This document shows positions 24,401 through 33,400 of a DNA stretch of 64,000 nucleotides, piece after piece. Below the pieces are notes generated by a model, which worked only from the letters and a program-made list of their open reading frames with translations, made no database searches and was not told the DNA's origin. Positions within the stretch are counted from its first letter, which is position 1, and every line of letters begins with the position of its first letter. The DNA lies in assembly GCA_008828725.1 (NCBI GenBank), contig MEHQ01002668.1, forward strand, positions 221,026 to 285,025. The letters are read 5' to 3'. Source of the DNA: Saccharina japonica (Eukaryota > Sar > Phaeophyceae > Laminariales > Laminariaceae). A program made the translations under genes and the position numbers.

Positions 24401-27400
24401 GGCTAGCGGCCCCGCGCTCGAGAAAGCAAAGGCTAGGATAGCGGAGCTTCGCGCTGAAATGGCCGCGGAAGCGAAGACGCTGGTGGAGGTCCGTCGACAG
24501 GCCGCCTCCGACAAAGAAAGCATGGAGAAGGAGGTGTCCAGCCTGCGCGGCAAATTGGAAGTATTGAGCAAAGAGTGGGAGAAGACTGTCTCGAAGGCGC
24601 GCGCTGCTGCCGAAGAGGCGCGGAAGGCCGGCACGGAGCGGGAGGAGGCCGCGGCCGCGACAGCCCGGGTGGTCGCCGAGCTAGAAGCGGAGCTGAGGCA
24701 GTCCGAGGAGAATGGGAACTCCCTGATCGTGTCGGCGGCGGCTCTGCACGCCCAAGCAGAGGCTAAGCAGGCCCAGGCAGAGGCTCTGCACGCCAAAGCG
24801 GAGGAGAGACAGGCCCACGCCGAGGAAAGGGAGGCGGAGATAGAAGCGGCGGCGAGGGCCGTGGAGAAGGCTGCCGCCGCCGCTAGCGTGTCCGAGGCTT
24901 CGAGCAGAGAGGAGGCCGCGACGAGGGAAGCCCGGGAGGCTGTAGCCCGGGCGTCTACGGCGGAAGCGGCGGTGGCGCGGCTCAAGGCGAAAGCGGCGGC
25001 GATGAAGGCGAGTCTGGCGAAGGCCGGTAAAGAAGCTAAGGAGGCCGAGGCTGACCGAGACGCGGCCTTGGCGTCCAGGATAGAGGCAGAAAAGGCCCGG
25101 CGGAGTGTCGAGGAGACCTTATTGATGGCGAATGAGGTGAGAAGGGGCTTTCACGCGCCTAAGTCTTGCTTCTCCTCTCTCCAGCCTAAGCTTAATTAAT
25201 CCTTGTTTACTTCCTCAAAAAAAATGAAAAAAAAAAAAGTAAGGGTCGGTGTGAACCAATGCCTGAACAAAACAAGACGTACTCGCGCGTACCGCGCTCT
25301 GGCACTCCCTACCCAAAGTCAACACTCTCCCAACACAAAACATGTACCAGGTATATACGAGTATGCGAATGTGTTTTCTAATTCAGCAGCGTAACGCCCC
25401 CTCGCAAAACCAAAATCCCCCCAACAACCCAGGAGGCTGCGGCGTCGTCCAGTCGGGAGTTGCAGCAGGCGTTGGCTGCCCGGGATGAAGCAATTGGGGC
25501 CAGCGAGAGCGCCTCTGCTCTGGTGAAAGCCGCCGAAAGTGAGGCGTCGAGGCAGGAGGCCAGGGCCGCCATGGCGGAGGGAAAACTGACGGGGTGAGCA
25601 CAACGAATCGCCCCTTTTTCTTTGTAGATTCCTGGAGTTTCTGGCTGGAGTGTTTCTGCTAGCAGCGTACCTTACATAATTAGCCCCCGAACAGGGTTCC
25701 GCCTGTTTTCGGCACGCGACTGTCATGGCAGTCCTCCTGGTATTGATGACACACGGAATCTAGGATGAATAATTACTACGGAATCTATTGGTAGGTGTGC
25801 TAGATGCCGATGGAGTAACGTGAAAAACACACGCACGCACACACAAGCATCTGCTCTCCCATCGTTTTGTCGTGACGAACACGTGCTTGCTTCTCTTACG
25901 TATGTTGGCGTGACTCGCACGTGCTGCTCTTTTTCTTTTCCCTTTTTGTTTTGGCGTGTTGTCAGGGCTGAGGAAGGTGCCGACGCTTTGCGCAGCCGCC
26001 TAGATGAAAAAGAGAAAGAGCTCGAGAGCGCGCAGAGGGAGAGGGACGCTGCCAGGGCTAGCGCTAGCCGTCATGGAGGTGATAGAGGGGACGGATCGGA
26101 AGCCAGCGTGCCTGGCGATGACGGAGATGTAGCGGAGTTGGAAGGTCCCACGTATTTGGGGACAAACTACTTGGAATTAGTGTGGGATTTTTGTTTTCAG
26201 TTCTGAATGGGTTAAGACGCAAACGTAGCCAAAAATGCGGGGTAAAAAAAAATGCGCCGCATAAGTGAGAGGTCGGTCCCCAAACCAAAACTGAACAAAA
26301 TCGAACTGTCTGCGCAGGAGCTGAAACGAGTTGGAGACAAGCGCGAGGAGGCGCTCTCGGAGGCGGGGACGCTTCGCGCCGAAACAGAACGCCTTACGGA
26401 GATGGTGGAAACCCTTCGCGCTGCCGCGACGGCCGCATCGGCCGCGACCGGCACCGCAGTCGCCGAACCCGCTGCCGACGCCGCCGCCGCCGGTGCCGCC
26501 ACTGTTTTCCGCGAGTCGGCTACCACTTCCACGCAAGCGGATGACACAGAAGCCCAGAACGAGATGGCACGCCTGCGGAAAAAAATCGAGGAGCTGGAGC
26601 AGGCACGGGAATCGGATAGTGCCGGCGGCGTTTCCGAGGGCGGGGGGAAAGTGGACGGTGTTTCGCGGGGAGAAGGCGGAGATCGAGAGGGAGATAAGGA
26701 GGCGGGGGAGGGGAAGGGGCAGGGGCAGGAGAGAGGCGAGACCACGCAAGGGGCGGGGGGGAAGGAAGCGTCGTCGCAAAGGAAGGAAGGAGCTGTCGAA
26801 GATAGGGATGGCTTGAGAGTGGAACTTCAGCAGGCGCGCCAGGAGGCCGCGGCGCGCGCGGCAGCGCTGGAGATGCAGCTCATCGACAAAGAGGTCAGAG
26901 TGAAACCTTTGTTTCTCCCCTCCCGTCCCGTCTGGTCTCGTCCGGTCTCGTCCGGTCTCCCGATCGCGTTTTTTCAGTTTGTTGACTTTTTGGCACGGCA
27001 ATTTTATTTGCCTTGGTGTCTGCGCTACGAGTATGTTTATGTACTACGACGAAAGAAATGGCGCGATAAACGACCCGCCGAGGTGGTAGCAGCAGCGGTG
27101 GGGGAGAGGTTTTCAGTCTCTACGCTGGCTTTCATGCTACGCCCGCGATCGGTCGAGTGTGTCACCTAGCTAGACTTACAGCAGTCATGCCCCTCTCGTT
27201 ATCTCAGCGCCGTCGCTCTCTCCGTCGTGTTGCCAAAACCCAACCATGTTACGTCAAACCAACTATTAATATCAATAGAGGCGATTAACGACTATATACC
27301 ACCCCTACTCTCCCTCCCTCTCTCCTCCCTCCCTCTCTCCTCCCTCCCTCTCTCCTCCCTCCCTCTCTCCTCCCTCCTTCCCTCCTTCCCTCCCTCTCTC

Positions 27401-30400
27401 CTCCTTCCCTCCTTTCCCTCCTCCCTCCCTCCCTCCCTCCCTCCCTTCCCTCCCTCCCTCCCTCCTCTACTCCCTCTCTCGCCTACCTCCCTATCTCCCT
27501 ACCTCGGCCCTCCGCTCCCCAACCATCCTCTTACCCTCCCTCCTTCCTTCCCTCCCTCCTCTACCCTACCCTCTGCATCTCCTGACGGCCGAACGGCGCA
27601 TTACAGCGCGAGGCGGCGGACACGCAGCGCCGCCTATACCGCCGGCAAACGGAACTCGAGACCGAGCTCGAGGACCTGCGCGCCAACCACGACGCCCTCC
27701 GCGTCGAGATGGCCCGGATGGACTCCTCCATGCAAGACGCCGCGGACGCTTCCTCCCTCTCCGCTGAGCTCACCGTGGGGGGCGCTGGTGGTGGTGGGAC
27801 CGGCGCTGGCAGGGGCAGGGGTGGGGGTAAAGGTGCGGATGACGCCTCGAGTAAGAATGGTGGAGTCGCGGCCCGCATCGGAGAGGAGGTTGGAGGTGCC
27901 GTCGGCGGCATCTTTAGGGGTCAGTTTTGGCCTGGGTGGGGCACCAACAGCAGCAGCGGTGGAGGCGGTAGCGGAGGGGGGGGCGGGGGTGGCGACGGCG
28001 GTAGCGGTGGTGTCGGCGCGGCGGAGGGGGGCGGACGGGGAGAGGGTAAAGGTAAAACGGCGGGGGCGGCGCCTGCGGGAAGGAGGGGTGCAGCGGCCGC
28101 GGCGACTTCTTCAGGGAGATCGAACGTAGCGATTGGGAAAGGCCGTAGTGATAGACGCGGTACCGGCGGGGAGGGAAGGTTTCCCGGAGAGGAGGAGGCG
28201 GCGGCAGCGGCGGCGGCGGGGGTGGCCGCGGGTGGGGTTGTTGGCGATGGCGATCGACAGGTGTGTGTGTGTGTGCGCTTGCCGTTTCTATGGTTTTTGT
28301 TGTGCTGTGCTGAGTGGAACCTGTCGTGAATTGAGAGCCTGGGCGTTGTGTTTTATGTGTTTTTTCGGCTGTGCTGAGCTGGGTGGAAGGATCGTGGTGG
28401 GTTGAGCCTGGGTGTTGTGTGACGCTTGAAAGAGTACGGCAGATGCCACCTGTGGTGTTAACGGGAAACCCCGCAACGCTTTCGCGAGACGATGAGGGTA
28501 TATAGATTGAGGACGGAGTGCATGGGGCTATATATCGAGAGTCGGAGGGGTGCTCTAGAGTTATTCGCCCGCTAGATCCGCTCTGGAAATATGGGAAAAG
28601 CTTATCTTAGCGACGTCAGGGTTTTTTTTTTCGCGGGCTCGTCATGGAAAGCGTTAGCCGTCAGAGAGGCAGCCCTCGGCCGTGATGAGGGGTGCAAACA
28701 GAAGGGAAAATAACAAGAAAGGTTACGAAGACACTAGGAGTGGAAAATATTACCACGCGATTCCATCCAATCGACGTTGTTCGTTATACGCTCGCAAACC
28801 ATCACCCCCCCCCCCCCCCCCCCCCCCCGGCTCTCGCCTGCCGTACTTGCTGCCGACCGTCTCTGCTGCCTTGCGTTGTTGCCAGTGTGCATAGTCGGAG
28901 AGACACGCATGTTTTATATTGTTTTTGATTTGTTTTGTTTTCGACCTGTGTCTGATCGTCCCGCCCACTTTTCTTTTTTTTTTCCTCTCTTTCGTTAATT
29001 TCAAATGTTGCTCGCTCCGTTTTTTTTGTTTGTTTTGTTTTGTTTGCGCTCTTGCTCCGTCGTTTTTTCTTGCTGTGCGGCGCGGTCGACCGACCGACTA
29101 ACCACCTGACCGACGGACTTGGCCTGACCTTGCGAGCAGGCGTTCGGCCGCGTGCGTGACAACATTATGGCGAGGCTCCAGGAAGCCACCGGCAACCAGC
29201 CGACCGGCGCGCCTCGGGAAACGGCGGCAGCGGCGGCGGCGGCTGCGGCTGCGACTACCGACGAACAAGACGGACGAAACGCCTCCTCCTCTTCCAATTC
29301 CTCCTATAATGGTACCGACGACACCAAAGCCGGTAACAGCAACAAGAGGGCGGCTTCCGAGAGCAAGGATAAAAAGGGAGCTACAGCCATCCATGCAGAC
29401 GGTGCTGAGGCCGATGGGATGGGGGGGGTGGGAGCTGATGTCCCCGACGGTTCGGGAGGGGGGGGAGGGGTCGGGACGCAAGACGAGTGGGTTGAGGAAA
29501 CGGTCGAGCACCCCGCCCCGGATTACGGGTTGGGCTCTCCGGTGATTAGGTGAGTTGGCGGTGCTGGTTGGGGTTCGTGGTCCGTGTCCGCTGTTGGGGC
29601 TATATTCGTAGACTAGCGGTTGGGGCTCGTTTTTCAAGGCTGTTGACGGGTCCTACCGAAACTCGCGGGTCGGGCCGTTCGGGTCGGGCCGTCTACTCCG
29701 ACCCCGACCCGACGCGTCAGATGTTGGAGACGTCCTGACCCGACCCGGCCCGACCCGACCCGACCCGTGAGATGTTGAAGACCTCCTGACCCGATCCGCG
29801 GGGTCGAGTCATGAGCCGTGAACAGCCCTGATGGGGGTATATACGTAGACTAGCGGTTAGGGCGCGTTTTTTTTTGTGTAGGGTGGTGCAAAGAAAGGTC
29901 TTGGGTGTTTTCATTCTCTTGGTCCGGCGTTTTCGGCATGGATTTGTCTTGCCTGGCGGATCCCGGGCCTCATCTTCCAGATTTGGTTTGGTTTTTGAGA
30001 GGCGGCGTGTGAAGCGCAGCAGTATTTGTTTTTTTTACAGTTTTGGTTTGTGCCGCGCCGAGTGATTCCCCATCCCACCCCCCCCCACCTCCCGCCACCC
30101 GCTTCCCTCCGTTTCTTGCGCCTGTCTGGCAGGTACCTGCTTCAGCAGTGGTCGTCCGACCCTGAGAAGCTGAAGTACCTCTCCCTCTGGCTCCGATGTG
30201 TCATCGAGCGTCGTAAGGTGGGGTGGGCGCCCCTGTAGTTTTGACGCGGCGCAATTTGCTGATTGGCCTGCTGCAGTTCGTATGGTCCGTGCAGTACAGT
30301 TTGTGCAATCTGTTTTCGGCTAATAACTTTTGAAATACGACGAGTTGCAAGAAACGCTGAACACAGTCGTAATCACCAGGGCTGAGCGAACAAATATTGT

Positions 30401-33400
30401 TTTTTCAGTTTTTTTTTCGGCCACTCTAAAATCAAGTAAGTTCCAGGTTGTCGAGTGCATAATCATAGCCAAATCAACTATTTTTTACAAAACAGTGAAT
30501 ATTTCGAGAAATATCGTTGCGATGAGAAAAAAAAAATCAGATGACCTGTAACTCGATGAAAGGAATCGTTTGGCGACCTCTATTTCCACATCTGTTAGAT
30601 GGAAACCTTGTAAGATTGAAATATAAATGAGGTTCCGGGTTCAGTTTTTGTCTTGTTTCTTCTCGAGTTTTCTTTTTCTATAAAATCGGAAGGTCAGACC
30701 ACCTGCACAACGCTGAGAGCTAATGAAATCCGTTGTCTAAATAGTCCAGTCATAATTACACTCTTCGTATTATTGAAATAAAAATATATAAATATATTTT
30801 TGTTTTTTTAGAAGTAAAGATGCAGAGAATGTTCGTTTTTTTTCTTCTTCTTCCAGAAACACCTGCGCGGAAGAGTAAGCGTTATAGAGGTACTTTTGAA
30901 AATTTGATCGGTGATGTATACCCGGAGAAACATGTACCTAGGTGGTGTGGAAAATATTAGAAAAAAAAAGCTGCACGGACTATATTAAAAAGTGTTCCGC
31001 CCCGCTGAACCGCACCCCCCCCGGGTTGTTATTGGCGGCACCCGTTGTGACATTGCCGCTTCGCTCTCTAGAAAAATGCACCAGTGCGTTCGCGGGTTTG
31101 CGCGTGGCTGTCTTGCCTTTGCGGTGGAAGCTGCGTCCCCAGGTTACGTTTTGTTTGTATTTGTGTTTTGTGATACAGGCTATATGGTATATATACCAGG
31201 TATGGTATGTACCGTCTATGGTTGAATGGTTGTATTTTGTGGTTATTTGATGCTGTGGTTTGTTGATGGTTATGTGTATTAATATTTTGAGAGGGGCAGA
31301 GGCGGCTGGGGTTTTTTTTTTTTTTTTCGCGGGCTCGAGGTCACACGTGTGCTCTTCCGATCTGGGTGGGGCGGGGGCGGGTAGGGCATAGACCACTTTC
31401 AGTAGGGGGCGGGGAGGGGGGCAAAAAACGGCTGAAAACAATAAATGCATGCGATTTATCCGTAGTATGCCGTCTACTTACACCCACCAGGACGTGTGTC
31501 GGGCCGTACGCGGTATATTGTGCGCTGCTGTGCGTTGATTAGGCCTCATAAAGAATGGAAGACACACCTCAGCTACGAATGAGATCGAGAGTTTCGTCGA
31601 AGCTCATATCTATTTACGAGCTACTTGTGTGATACTTGGATCGCGCGGTATAGTACATGGGGGGGTTCTATATTCTACGTGCGGTATTTAGGGTGATGCG
31701 TAGAACAGAACGAGCACCGCAGGAACTACAGCAGTAGTACATGGGACGGCCGAACGGGTTTGTGTGTGCAAGTGTGTGTGTATTGGTGCTGCATTTTGAC
31801 TACAAAAACCGGGCCTCCCCAAGAGCGTTGATTGTTCCCCGGCGTTGGTCCGAGCTTTTCCCGTCGTCTATCCCGCCCTGTTCTATTCCGCGCGGTGCTC
31901 GTGCATGCTGTACATTCCACTCCGCCCGCCTTACGTACGTACGCCGCTGGATAGAATTGCACCTTCCGTTACTGCGATTCTGTTTTTGATCACCCACCGA
32001 CGCAAAATGTGTGTGTGTGTGTGTGTTTTTCGTGCACCAGCCATTACTGCTCTTGTTTTTACTCACCAACCGACGCAAATTGTGTGTGTTTGTGTGTTTT
32101 TATTTTTCCAGGTGCCGGATGCTTTTCCGTCAGGCTTGCAGCTCGTCGGGCTTGCTCCGGAGATCAAGGTGTGTATGTATACTATGTAGTTTTCTTGTGG
32201 AAGCGCCGGAGTTATATAGCGCTACGAGTACTCGTAGTCTAGTTAGTCCCCGACCCGAACTATGTTTTGCGGTTTTGCACAGGGTGTATATTCATGCTCT
32301 TGAGAGTGGACGGGTGTGGCTATTGCGTGACGCTTTACGTGCTTTCACGGCTCTGGTTACGCCCGGCATATACGTCGCTACAGTTCTCAACTTCTCTTTC
32401 CCCCCCCCTTCTTTGTCTGTGAATGATCTCTTATGAGGATGCTCCCCAAGCCGTACTCGTACAGCTGCTCTATCGTCGGGGGCCATAGTAAATAGGACCT
32501 ATGGTTCACACAATAGTCTATATACTTCCCTATTTTTTACTAACAATATGTTGTCCTATTTACTATGGCCCTCCGTAATATCAATACTTGGTCGTACCTG
32601 GTTTATACGTGGTATTTCTGTACCTGGTACGAGTATCTACGTGGAGCATGTGTGAGGGAAGATAAGAGATGAAGATAAGAAGGTGTCGAGGGCCACAGTA
32701 GAGCATGGCGCCGCTGTTTTTCAAGCGCTCGCATGCTATATTAATAAGTCGTTCTCCAAAGTGTGTGCTGCGTCCAGTCGCTCGCCGCCTGGGTGGGACC
32801 CATCCAGGCTGGCAATTGGAGTTGTCGGTCTGTGGCTGAAAAAGAAAGTAAAGGTTTTGGCATCCAAGGAATGACGGAGAAAAAAAATGCGACCTATGGC
32901 AAAGCCCTTCCAGCGTCCACGGAATCCTAAATTTTACCATCAATACGGTAAATTCCGAAAGCATTTTTCTGCTGGCGCTACGTACATACTATTAATAGTA
33001 CGAGTGCGCGACATGTGTTGAGAATTTGGGAGTGAAGGATTTCAGGCTGAGCTTTTTTTTGGTAGATTTAAGAAAATTACAGCTAAGCATTTTGCCCAGG
33101 CTCATCGAGGAACTCCTCTTTAAAATTCGACCAGGTATATAGCCTTTAACCCATTCAGAACTGAAAAAGTTATCCCACACTAATTCCAAGTAGTTTGTCC
33201 CCAAAAACGGGGGACCGGTTCTTGAGGGGTTAAGAAGCCATGGTTACGTTGACGTCACAATAAGCCGCGAGCCTTTTTTGCCAAAATAAGACATTCCTCA
33301 CTGCTGCTGTAGCATACTCTATACAAGTACTCGTATATAGCTTGACTCCCTCGTTTTTCTGCCCGTTTTTTTGTTTCCCCCCAATCTGTTACATCGCGCA

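Larger units (their letters stand above)
21568..25239 (+). repeat. Right arm of the inverted duplication (Y and Z) with internal insert
   Basis: Y is 21568-22482 and Z is 23403-25239, with a 920-bp insert between. Orientation and exon order (AEEG exon, then long exon) fit gene 1, so this arm is likely the functional one. Confidence 0.85.
25240..26143 (+). repeat. Third copy of X (partial) and Y (truncated)
   Basis: 25240-25771 equals the end of block X and 25772-26143 the start of Y, in the same orientation as 21036-21939. The copy stops in the middle of the AEEG exon, where a MITE is joined. It thus forms a direct repeat of about 900 bp separated by 3.3 kb. Confidence 0.9.

Noticed and set aside
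26177..27001. Minus-strand 274-codon frame opposite the ELKR exon
   Set aside because: It is a shadow of a GC-rich exon; the plus frame has a good acceptor, donor and coiled-coil pattern.
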